Positions 1 through 5,159 of a DNA stretch of 6,370 bases are shown here, in pieces. The notes under the pieces are model-generated. The model saw only the letters and a list, made by a program, of their open reading frames with translations, searched no databases and was not told the DNA's origin. The DNA comes from an uncultured Propionibacteriaceae bacterium. GTDB taxonomy: Bacteria > Actinomycetota > Actinomycetes > Propionibacteriales > Propionibacteriaceae. The DNA lies in the NCBI GenBank assembly GCA_936941515.1, contig CAKZJI010000493.1:1-6370 (forward strand), given 5' to 3'. The translations under genes and the position numbers were made by a program. How positions within the stretch are numbered: position 1 is the stretch's first letter; every line of letters begins with the position of its first letter.

Positions 1-261
1 GGAACAACGCGATGAGCAACTCCGGCGATTTCATAGTCCTGCTCGACCCGGCGGGTCGCCCGGTGGACGGGGTGCACTGGGGCAGCCCCGAGCCATCGCC
101 TCCCGGCGCGATCGACGCTGAGGGTCGGACCATCTATCGCCTGCAGGAGGTGAAACGCGACCCGAAGGGAAGCGTGCAGCGGATGGCTCCTGGGGATGAA
201 CTGGTCGAGCATCGCGCGATCGATGGCACGCCGTTCAGCCCCGGTTGGATCCCGGGGCCGG
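1..261 (+). CDS. Partial secreted-type protein, lamin-tail-domain-like fragment
   Basis: The reading frame is open to the left edge of the window (codons for N-N-A precede the first ATG at 12), so the ATG is probably internal and the gene starts outside. Codons have GC-rich third positions, as expected of real high-GC coding sequence. The segment N-S-G-D-F-I-V-L-L-D-P-A-G-R-P-V-D-G-V-H-W-G resembles the 'NsGD.v.L.D..G..vD.v.yG' strand pair of lamin-tail (LTD) domains, which occur in secreted bacterial nucleases and surface proteins. This is a pattern match by eye, not a confirmed domain. The same frame runs on to a TGA at 288-290, but from about 250-262 the opposite strand reads as NuoJ, so the last ~10 residues (proline/glycine/arginine-rich) are probably not native. 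The right boundary given is approximate. Function unknown. Confidence 0.4.
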
Positions 262-444
262 GTGGGAAGCCAGCTGGGCGCCGTCGTTGAGGTAGGCGTC
301 CATACGATCGGACATGCGCTCCGGCTGCCCCTTCTTGCGGTGCAGACGCTCGCCGTGGGCCAGCACCATCGTGCCGAGCGCAGCGGTGATGAGCAGCGCC
401 GAGGTCGCCTCGAAGGGGATGACGTACTGGGTGAAGATGAGCAC
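235..444 (-). pseudogene. nuoJ: NADH-quinone oxidoreductase subunit J (NuoJ), internal/C-terminal fragment
   Basis: The minus-strand frame encodes about 69 residues beginning L-I-F-T-Q-Y-V-I-P-F-E-A-T-S-A-L-L-I-T-A-A-L-G, followed by M-V-L-A-H. This is the hallmark last membrane helix of actinobacterial NuoJ ('LFT.YV.PFE.TS.LLitAalGaMvLAH'), a membrane subunit of respiratory complex I. After the helix comes the usual charged tail ending near P-A-P-G. Real NuoJ proteins continue with a 'v.aRhnavD.PALLPDG'-type tail, which is missing: the frame runs S-N-R-G and stops at 235-237. The four preceding helices are also missing, because upstream of 444 the frame turns into charged non-membrane sequence. 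No nuoI or nuoK is next to it. It is a fragment lying between unrelated plus-strand coding pieces, most simply an assembly join, less likely a real rearrangement. Identification is strong; native limits are about 262-444. Confidence 0.75.
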
Positions 445-516
445 GCGCTGGTCGGATTCCTGTTCAACTCGATGATCATCGCGGCCCTGGCCTCGCTGCT
501 GCTCACCGTCGCCTGA
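445..516 (+). CDS. C-terminal membrane segment of an unknown protein (5' part missing)
   Basis: The plus-strand frame reads A-L-V-G-F-L-F-N-S-M-I-I-A-A-L-A-S-L-L-L-T-V-A before a TGA at 514-516, a typical single transmembrane helix at a protein's C-terminus. The stop is followed two bases later by a strong hairpin, which supports it as a real gene end converging on nei. Upstream of about 445 the same frame overlaps the NuoJ fragment on the other strand and no longer looks native, so the body of the gene is absent. A longer open frame from 196 includes this segment, but its upstream part is a shadow of the other pieces. The family cannot be recognised from 24 residues. Confidence 0.35.
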   Translation, partial: ALVGFLFNSMIIAALASLLLTVA

Positions 517-518
517 TC

Positions 519-537
519 GGGGCCTGCCACAGGCCCC
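519..537. terminator. Bidirectional hairpin terminator between convergent genes
   Basis: A perfect 8-bp inverted repeat, GGGGCCTG (519-526) and CAGGCCCC (530-537), encloses a 3-base loop CCA. It starts two bases after the plus-strand stop (514-516) and ends immediately before the minus-strand nei stop (538-540), so it fits a shared terminator for both converging genes. There is no T-tract on either side, which is common for GC-rich actinobacterial terminators. Confidence 0.7.
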
Positions 538-1449
538 TCAGCTCTGACAGGTGAGGCACCGGTAGAGCTTCCGGGCCGCCATCTCCTCCACCACGATCGT
601 CTCGCGCCCGCACACGAGGCAGGCCAGGCCCTGCCGCTGGTACACGTAGTTCGCGTGCTCGGGCCAGGCCGATTCGGCAGGGATCCCCGGCCGGTGCTCG
701 GGCCGCGTGGTGACGATCCGCCCGAGCCGCACGCCCTCCCGCATGAGCGCGGCGTTGTCCGCCCAGAGGAATGCCAGGTCCGACGCGGAGACCTCCCGGG
801 CCGGCCGCCACGGGTCGATGCCGGCGCGGAACAGCGCCTCGGCCCGGAAGATGTTGCCGATCCCGCTGACGGCCGCCTGGTCCATCAGCACGACGCCGAT
901 CGGCCGCCGTGTCCGCCGGGCGAGGTCGTAGAACGGCGCGGGATCGTCGTCGCTCAGCGGATCCGGGCCCAGGCCGGCGACGACGTCGGCAGCCTCGGCC
1001 GGAGTGAGCGCGCGGCACCGGCTCGCGCCGATCAGGTCGGCCCAGCCGTGCTCGGCGCGCAGTCGCAGCCGGACCGTGGCGGCCGGCGGCGGGGGCTGGA
1101 CCCAGCCGTCGGCGTCGCGAGCGGGCTCGGCGGCCGGGGCGCCGTCGTCGTGGACCTCCCGCTCGCCGATCCGGCGGGGTGCGCCGATCGAGGACGCGGC
1201 CGCGAAGTCCTGATCCCCGCCGAAGGTCCACGCCCCGTACATGCCCAGGTGGACGTGGAGCACGTGGCCGCCGGAGACGTCGGCGAAGAAGTGCTTGCCG
1301 TGGGCCCGGGCGCGCTTCAGGACCTGGCCGTCGAGCAGGGCGGCCCCCTCGGCGAAGCGGCCCTGCGGACTCGTGGCGCGGATCCGGCGGCCGCCGAAGA
1401 CGTCGGTGAACTGGCGCGCGAGACGGTGGACGGAGTGGCCCTCAGGCAC
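538..1449 (-). CDS. nei: Endonuclease VIII-type DNA glycosylase/AP lyase (Nei)
   Basis: A 303-residue Fpg/Nei-family base-excision repair enzyme, which removes oxidised bases from DNA and cuts the resulting abasic site. All family landmarks are visible: N-terminal M-P-E-G with the catalytic proline (P2 after Met removal) and E3; the conserved lysine K52 in H-G-K-H-F-F; the helix-two-turn-helix around residues 176-215, with V-S-G-I-G-N-I-F-R-A-E-A-L-F; and a C-terminal zinc finger with C277, C280, C298 and C301, plus R293 on the finger loop. The M-P-E-G-H-x-x-H-R-L start resembles the mycobacterial Nei1 type. Residues ~86-122 form a charged and proline-rich loop that looks longer than usual. 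The start is GTG, directly abutting the TGA (1450-1452) of the upstream gene. A GGAGAGG sequence lies about 8 nt before it inside that gene, so translation is probably coupled. GC content looks higher than in the genes to its right. Confidence 0.93.
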   Translation of the reverse strand: MPEGHSVHRLARQFTDVFGGRRIRATSPQGRFAEGAALLDGQVLKRARAHGKHFFADVSGGHVLHVHLGMYGAWTFGGDQDFAAASSIGAPRRIGEREVHDDGAPAAEPARDADGWVQPPPPAATVRLRLRAEHGWADLIGASRCRALTPAEAADVVAGLGPDPLSDDDPAPFYDLARRTRRPIGVVLMDQAAVSGIGNIFRAEALFRAGIDPWRPAREVSASDLAFLWADNAALMREGVRLGRIVTTRPEHRPGIPAESAWPEHANYVYQRQGLACLVCGRETIVVEEMAARKLYRCLTCQS

Positions 1450-1569
1450 TCACATCAGCACCTCTCCGGTGGTCTCGTAGTGCGCGATCTTCCCGATGCG
1501 GCGCACGTGGCGCTCGTCCTGGGAGAACGGTTCGGCCAGGAACGCCTCGATGTAGTCTCGGTTCTCCGC
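1450..1569 (-). pseudogene. rpiB: RpiB C-terminal remnant fused in frame to the immunity-like gene
   Basis: The last ~40 codons of the GAD/DUF1851 reading frame encode a 'AFL.EPFS..ERH.RRI.KIa.YE.TGe' pattern, which is the standard C-terminus of actinobacterial ribose-5-phosphate isomerase B (interconverts ribulose- and ribose-5-phosphate). In mycobacteria rpiB lies directly upstream of nei, which is exactly where this tail sits. The catalytic body of RpiB is absent. The left limit is fixed by the stop; the right limit is uncertain (about 1550-1590). The remnant carries the nei ribosome-binding region. Confidence 0.6.
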
Positions 1570-2244
1570 CAGCAGATCCGGACCCAGCGACCTCTCTCCC
1601 GTCTGCGCCAAGAACATCAGATGCGATGCCGCATCATCAATGACCAGGTTGTTGATATCCGTCCGACCGGTGAATAGGAATGGCGGAACCAGGGCATACA
1701 CCTGATCCTCACCCACCGGTCCCAACCTCTCAATCGCCACATCGACCAACCGCTTCCCGGACGACTCATCACGGAAAAAATCCTCGATTGGGAATGTGAT
1801 TGCCAAGCATCCTCTTCGGTCTCTTGTTACGGGATCTGCTACCGCCTCTGCTTCCATGGCATGGGGTTTTATCAGTCCATCGACTGCCATGATCTCCAGG
1901 GCGTTCCCAGACTTCTCCCCCCATAAACTCATCGACCCCATCGCCGTGCGGGCTATGCAATGCCACTGCTGCTCCTCAAAGGGAAGCTGAATGCCCTCCA
2001 GCCACGCCTCCACAACAGGCTCCCACTCCAATGGGTCCGTCAGCCATAGCCGACCATCGGCAAAACCGTCAAAACCGAATGTGCGCCAGATGTACAGCAG
2101 CGTCCAGGGCAACGCCCCCTCAAATCGCTTGAAGTAGTCCTCAGGAACCGGGTGCCCGACTCCCATAGGCTCATACCCGTCATCAAGGAAATCCTCCTGA
2201 ATCTGTCGCTTGACCCAGGCCTCGTCAACTGGTTGTTTGCTCAT
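1450..2244 (-). CDS. GAD-like/DUF1851 (Tdi1-type) putative immunity protein with RpiB-like C-terminal tail
   Basis: A 264-residue protein from ATG at 2244. A GTG at 2250 is possible, but AGGA seven bases before the ATG favours the ATG; TAGGAT six bases before the ATG could instead be a -10 box of a leaderless transcript. Residues ~35-120 match the GAD-like domain (F-E-G-A-L-P-W-T-L-L-Y-I-W, then A-D-G-R-L-W-L-T-D-P, then the I-A-R-T-A-M-G-S-M-S-L-W-G block). Residues ~150-216 match DUF1851, the C-terminal domain of Tdi1-type immunity proteins (L-G-P-V-G-E-D-Q-V-Y-A-L-V-P-P-F-L, then S-H-L-M-F-L-A-Q-T). Family members neutralise toxins in polymorphic/type VI systems, so an immunity role is inferred; no toxin is visible. 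Oddity: residues ~225-264 (A-F-L-A-E-P-F-S-Q-D-E-R-H-V-R-R-I-G-K-I) look like the C-terminus of ribose-5-phosphate isomerase B, not of DUF1851 proteins. Base composition is clearly more AT-rich than in its neighbours except in this tail. Confidence 0.75.
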   Translation of the reverse strand: MSKQPVDEAWVKRQIQEDFLDDGYEPMGVGHPVPEDYFKRFEGALPWTLLYIWRTFGFDGFADGRLWLTDPLEWEPVVEAWLEGIQLPFEEQQWHCIARTAMGSMSLWGEKSGNALEIMAVDGLIKPHAMEAEAVADPVTRDRRGCLAITFPIEDFFRDESSGKRLVDVAIERLGPVGEDQVYALVPPFLFTGRTDINNLVIDDAASHLMFLAQTGERSLGPDLLAENRDYIEAFLAEPFSQDERHVRRIGKIAHYETTGEVLM

Positions 2245-2392
2245 CGCCACATCCTAACTGTGATGGGTCGGTCCCTTGGTCGTGGTAGATCCTGCGGACA
2301 AGCCTGATTGGCTTCCGATGCCTGCGAATGTGAGTAAGCCTCAGGGAGGGTGGAAGCCGCTCGTCTCGCCACCGTCCCTGCCGTTGGAATCC
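2245..2392. other. Intergenic region with weak hairpin downstream of satD
   Basis: This 148-bp gap lies between satD and the GAD/DUF1851 gene, both on the minus strand. It contains an inverted repeat, CAGGGAGGGTGG (2342-2353) with CCACCGTCCCTG (2369-2380), 12 bp with one mismatch and a 15-base loop, which could end the satD transcript; there is no T-run after it. Close to the start of the GAD gene the minus strand reads TAGGAT six bases before the ATG (possible -10 box) with no clear -35. The GAD gene may therefore have its own promoter. Confidence 0.35.
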
Positions 2393-3025
2393 CTAGGGCA
2401 ACATGACCAGTGAGTCGAGCAGCGCCACCAGGGGGCGCAGGCCGTTGTCGTTGATGCGCTGTGAGTTTGCCGACGGGGTGATGCCCTCCAGCTGTGCGGC
2501 GGCGGCGTTGTCCAGACCTGACCTCAGATGGGCCCAGCTGCGGCGGGCACCGGGGCTGAGGCCGGCCAGCTGGGAGTCGATGACCCGGAGCGCGGAGTCG
2601 GCGATGGGATTGGCGCAGCCTCGGGTGTCGATCAGCGCCGTCCGGGAGCTGCGGTGCCCAGGACGTTGGGCCAGGGCCTCCGCAAGCTCAATGGCCTCGC
2701 GGGCCTGCCACCATGCCGGGCCGTCCTGGATGCCGCGCTCCGCGTCGATGATCCGCACCTCGCCGCCACCCAGCCCGCAACGCACCTCCGCGATCCCTAG
2801 CAGCTCGTCGCGGAGCCCGTAGCAGGCGGTGATCGCCTGCCCCAGGGTCGCGTAGACGCCCTGCAGCTCGTCGCCGACGGTGACGCGCAACGGGTCCAGC
2901 GCCGGATGCCGCCGTTCCATCTGCTCAATGGCTGCGACCGTGGCCGTGTGCACCGTCGCACGATCTGAGGTGCGGGACTGCACCACATCCCCCAGCAAGG
3001 CCACACATTCAGAAATCACCTTCAT
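2393..3025 (-). CDS. SatD family protein
   Basis: A 210-residue soluble protein of the SatD family, named after a gene in the streptococcal sat operon; the biochemical role is not established. Visible family features are the N-terminal L-L-G-D-V-V-Q-S-R (residues ~10-18), the V-G-D-E-L-Q-G motif (50-56), the L-R-C/V-R-C-G-L-G-G-G-E segment (~81-89), and G-P-A-W-W-Q-A-R-E-A-I (102-112). The C-terminal ~60 residues (from S-P-G-A-R-R-S-W) resemble a small helix-turn-helix-like region containing the T-P-S-A-N-S-Q-R-I segment, which in other SatD proteins aligns to 'tqqavSk.L.' blocks, suggesting nucleic-acid binding. The start ATG has no ribosome-binding site. It lies 7 bases after TAAGCT on the minus strand, consistent with a leaderless transcript. 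The stop of the lysR-type gene is only 5 bases upstream. Confidence 0.8.
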   Translation of the reverse strand: MKVISECVALLGDVVQSRTSDRATVHTATVAAIEQMERRHPALDPLRVTVGDELQGVYATLGQAITACYGLRDELLGIAEVRCGLGGGEVRIIDAERGIQDGPAWWQAREAIELAEALAQRPGHRSSRTALIDTRGCANPIADSALRVIDSQLAGLSPGARRSWAHLRSGLDNAAAAQLEGITPSANSQRINDNGLRPLVALLDSLVMLP

Positions 3026-3043
3026 AAGCTTTAGCTTAAGCTA
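3025..3043 (-). promoter_or_regulatory. Overlapping palindromic operator and leaderless promoter of satD
   Basis: Plus-strand TAAGCT-TT-AGCTTA (3025-3038) is a perfect inverted repeat with a 2-base spacer, and it overlaps TAGCTTAAGCTA (3032-3043), a perfect 12-bp palindrome. Together they give several alternating AGCTTA/TAAGCT half sites. The element overlaps the lysR-type stop codon (3031-3033) and touches the satD start. On the minus strand TAAGCT (3038-3033) also fits a TAnnnT -10 box placed 7 bases before the ATG. The palindrome resembles MarR/SlyA-type operators (SlyA consensus TTAGCAAGCTAA), but no marR gene is in the window. The regulator is therefore unknown. Confidence 0.5.
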
Positions 3044-3918
3044 TCTGCTGAATATTGGTTGGGTAGGCGGCGTGCCTTCGCCAGCCTCAGCACGTAGTCC
3101 CTGAAGAGCTCGGCTGACGGCAGGAGCCGTCGATCCTTCAGCCATGCCAGCCCGATGTCCCGGAAGGGCTCCTGCGTCAGAGCCCGGATCTGAACCCCGG
3201 GGACGGGACGGCTTGGCGCCAGGGCAACGCCCAGGCCTGCTGCGACATAGCCGTAGAGGCTCGGCAGGTCATCGACGACGAAAGCCACCTCCGGCTCCAC
3301 GCCCAGGTCTGTCAGGAGCGAGTCGGTGAGCCGTCGCAGCTGCGATCCCAGCGGCATGGCGATGAGGCTCTCCCCGCCGAGCCGGGCCAGGGGGACCGGG
3401 CCTTCCGTGGTGTTAAGCGGGTGTCCCTCTGGCAGCAGCAGCCGGATGGGCTCACGCAGCAGCCCTCGCCAGATGTGGGTGCGGCTGGCGGGGCGTTCGG
3501 TGAGTAGCTCAAGGTCGACATCGGGGGAGCGCGACGGGAGGGCCCGAAGGTCAAGCTGCACGTCGGGATGCTCGACTCGGAACCCTGCGGCCAGGGCGGG
3601 AACCAGCCACGAGCCGAGCGACGGCTGGAAGGCGACGGTGACCAGTCCCGTCTCCGGGTCCGTCAGCTGCGCCACCGCCGCCAGGCCGTCATCGAGATGG
3701 TGGAGCATCGCGTCGACGTGCCGTTTGAACGCGGCTCCGGCGTGAGTCAGGCGCAGCAGGCGTCCCTCGCGTCTGAGCAGCGGCGCCCCCACCTCGTCGG
3801 AGAGCCGCGTCAGCGCCCGGGAGATACCCGGCTGGGAGGTGAACTCCAACTCGCTGACCTCGGTGACGGTGGCGCCGTCTGCGACCTGCTGGAACCAGCG
3901 GAGAGTGGTGACATCCAT
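3031..3918 (-). CDS. LysR-family transcriptional regulator
   Basis: A 295-residue LysR-type regulator of normal length. Residues 1-60 form the winged helix-turn-helix (M-D-V-T-T-L-R-W-F-Q-Q-V-A-D start, recognition region E-F-T-S-Q-P-G-I-S-R-A-L-T-R-L, then L-L-R-R-E-G-R-L-L-R-L-T-H-A-G). A linker helix follows. Residues ~90-290 form the substrate-binding domain (G-L-V-T-V-A-F, P-L-A-R-L-G-G-E-S-L-I-A-M-P and Y-V-A-A-G-L-G-V-A-L-A-P blocks). Such proteins bind a small ligand and usually control themselves and a divergent neighbour, here the small ORF at 3995. The ligand cannot be read from the sequence. The start ATG lacks a good ribosome-binding site, but minus-strand TAGGTT lies six bases before it, so transcription may be leaderless. 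The last ~10 residues (Q-Y-S-A-D-S-L-S) are encoded by AT-rich DNA that doubles as the satD control element. Confidence 0.9.
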   Translation of the reverse strand: MDVTTLRWFQQVADGATVTEVSELEFTSQPGISRALTRLSDEVGAPLLRREGRLLRLTHAGAAFKRHVDAMLHHLDDGLAAVAQLTDPETGLVTVAFQPSLGSWLVPALAAGFRVEHPDVQLDLRALPSRSPDVDLELLTERPASRTHIWRGLLREPIRLLLPEGHPLNTTEGPVPLARLGGESLIAMPLGSQLRRLTDSLLTDLGVEPEVAFVVDDLPSLYGYVAAGLGVALAPSRPVPGVQIRALTQEPFRDIGLAWLKDRRLLPSAELFRDYVLRLAKARRLPNQYSADSLS

Positions 3919-3994
3919 ACCTATAACCTAAACGCATGGATAGAGTCAGAATTGATTATTGGACGTATTGATTTCCCGGACGCACCATGAAGAC
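3919..3994. promoter_or_regulatory. Divergent promoter region between the lysR-type gene and the small ORF
   Basis: This 76-bp AT-rich gap separates two divergent genes. On the minus strand TAGGTT ends six bases before the lysR-type ATG, fitting a -10 box of a leaderless transcript. On the plus strand TAGAGT (3941-3946) is a possible -10. The heptamer ATTGATT occurs twice (3951-3957 and 3967-3973), 16 bp apart, about 1.5 helical turns. CTATCC and GGTTATAG on the minus strand form an imperfect dyad that could be a LysR-type site. All assignments are by eye and weak. Confidence 0.4.
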
Positions 3995-4156
3995 ATGAGC
4001 ATTCGTTCGCTGATCAACCGCTTCCTGGACGCCGAGTTCGGCGTCTACCCCGCCACCCGCGGTGTCGGCGCCGTCGCGCTGGCCCCCACTGAACCCAAGC
4101 CCGCAGAGGCCACCGCCCCAGCCTGGACCGCCCACGACTGGGCCCACGCCCGCTGA
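3995..4156 (+). CDS. Small hypothetical protein, 53 residues
   Basis: The ORF begins at ATG 3995, with GAAG just upstream as a weak ribosome-binding site; the in-frame TTG at 3959 lies in the AT-rich promoter region and is less likely. The predicted protein has a basic, amphipathic N-terminus (M-S-I-R-S-L-I-N-R-F-L-D-A-E-F-G-V-Y), a middle A-T-R-G-V-G-A-V-A-L-A stretch, and a proline/alanine-rich tail ending A-H-D-W-A-H-A-R. No signal peptide, cysteines or membrane helix are seen. It is divergent from the lysR-type gene and ends 2 bp before the convergent sugar-binding-protein stop. GC-rich third codon positions (GGC, GTC, TAC, CCC) support real coding. I do not recognise the family; control by the LysR-type neighbour is only inferred from the divergent layout. 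Confidence 0.5.
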   Translation: MSIRSLINRFLDAEFGVYPATRGVGAVALAPTEPKPAEATAPAWTAHDWAHAR

Positions 4157-4158
4157 GC

Positions 4159-5145
4159 TCATCCCCAGCAGGTGCGGATCCCGAACTCGACGTTCTTCGA
4201 TGCGACCCCTGGGGCCGGTGACCCGCTGACAAGCTCGGTCCCAGTGGCCAGGTAGCTCGACGGGGCCTGGCCATCCCGGACCTTTGAGACGATCGCGGTC
4301 ACGCCCTGGCGGGCCATGTTCTGGGGGAACTGCATGGCCGTGGCGTCGACGGCCCCAGGTCTGACGGCCTCCCTCATGGCGACGCAGCCGCCATCCACCG
4401 TCACGACCACTACATCATCCATGTTCATGCCTGCCGCCCGCATGGCGTCGATCGCGCCCAGTGCGGCTGGCTCATTCACGGCGTAGACGACGTTGACGTC
4501 GGGGTGCTCAGCCACCGTCGCCGCCATCTGCTGCCGCGCCAACTCCTGGTCGCCCTCAGAGTCCACAGCTGCCGCCAGAACGTCATCTGTCAGCTGGAAG
4601 CCCTTCTGGAATCCTGCGGCACGCTCCTCCCCGGAGGTGATGCCCGGAGCCAGATTCAGCATGACCACCCGCGGAGGCTTCCCCGCCTCCTTGATCTTCG
4701 CCCTGGCGTACTCGCCCACCAGCTCACCGGCGCGCTGATTGTCAGTCCCGAAGTAGGCGTCCGTCGTCTCGGCAGGCGTCATCGGAGTGTCCAATGCGAT
4801 CACGGTGATGCCCTTGGCCCGTGCGGCCTCAATGTCAGGGGCCAGGCCCGTGGAGTCGGCAGGAGCTATCAGGATGCCGTCGACGCCCTGGGAGACCATG
4901 TCCTGCAAAGCCGCGCGCTGCGACTGGACATCCACGTCGCCGGTGCCCGTGGCGGTGATCAGCGTCGCCCCGGCCTTTCTCGCGGTGTCCTCAGCCACCT
5001 CACGCATGGTCACCCAGTAGGGATTCGCCTCCTGCTTCGTGATGAGACCGATCTTGACGGGTGGCTGATTGCCCGCGCAGGCACCCAGCACAACAGTGAT
5101 GGATGCGACCAACGCCGCAGCCAGTGATCTCATCAGGACCCTCAT
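4159..5145 (-). CDS. Sugar-binding lipoprotein (RbsB/FrcB-like ABC substrate-binding protein)
   Basis: A 328-residue extracellular sugar-binding protein. Residues 1-23 are a lipoprotein signal: positively charged start, hydrophobic core, and lipobox L20-G-A-C23, so the mature protein is lipid-anchored at the outer face of the membrane. The rest is a type I periplasmic-binding fold (Peripla_BP_4). It shows V-K-I-G-L-I-T-K-Q-E-A-N-P-Y-W, then D-G-I-L-I-A-P-A-D-S, V-I-A-L-D-T-P-M, S-G-E-E-R-A-A-G-F and V-Y-A-V-N-E-P-A-A-L-G-A, as in ribose/fructose-binding proteins. The exact sugar is not certain. The ATG overlaps the fucP stop as ATGA (5142-5145), with AGGAGG four bases before it, so the two are translationally coupled. 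A second ATG five codons in is a possible start. No ABC ATPase or permease gene follows; the next gene is convergent. Confidence 0.88.
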   Translation of the reverse strand: MRVLMRSLAAALVASITVVLGACAGNQPPVKIGLITKQEANPYWVTMREVAEDTARKAGATLITATGTGDVDVQSQRAALQDMVSQGVDGILIAPADSTGLAPDIEAARAKGITVIALDTPMTPAETTDAYFGTDNQRAGELVGEYARAKIKEAGKPPRVVMLNLAPGITSGEERAAGFQKGFQLTDDVLAAAVDSEGDQELARQQMAATVAEHPDVNVVYAVNEPAALGAIDAMRAAGMNMDDVVVVTVDGGCVAMREAVRPGAVDATAMQFPQNMARQGVTAIVSKVRDGQAPSSYLATGTELVSGSPAPGVASKNVEFGIRTCWG

Positions 5146-5159
5146 GATGCCTCCTCACG
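5142..5159 (-). promoter_or_regulatory. Ribosome-binding site and ATGA overlap coupling fucP to the binding-protein gene
   Basis: On the minus strand TGAGGAGG-CATC-ATGA places an AGGAGG four bases before the ATG of the lipoprotein gene, inside the last codons of fucP. The shared ATGA makes termination of fucP and initiation of the next gene overlap. This decides the start at 5145 over the ATG 12 bases downstream. Confidence 0.7.

Noticed and set aside
248..262. GGATCC and other GATC sites near two of the junctions as possible ligation scars
   Set aside because: GATC is frequent in this GC-rich sequence, no duplicated GATCGATC scar is present at the joins, and the best-defined junction (about 5975) has no GATC.
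503..1231. Second minus-strand frame of 242 codons overlapping nei
   Set aside because: Extremely arginine/proline-rich shadow of the nei frame with no family motifs.
655..1677. Long plus-strand frame (340 codons) across nei and the start of its upstream neighbour
   Set aside because: It is antisense to the well-supported nei gene; the product is arginine/glycine/valine-rich without recognisable motifs, as expected of shadow frames in high-GC DNA.
4504..5127. Plus-strand frame of 207 codons opposite the sugar-binding protein
   Set aside because: Antisense shadow; the minus-strand protein has a clear lipobox and binding-protein motifs.
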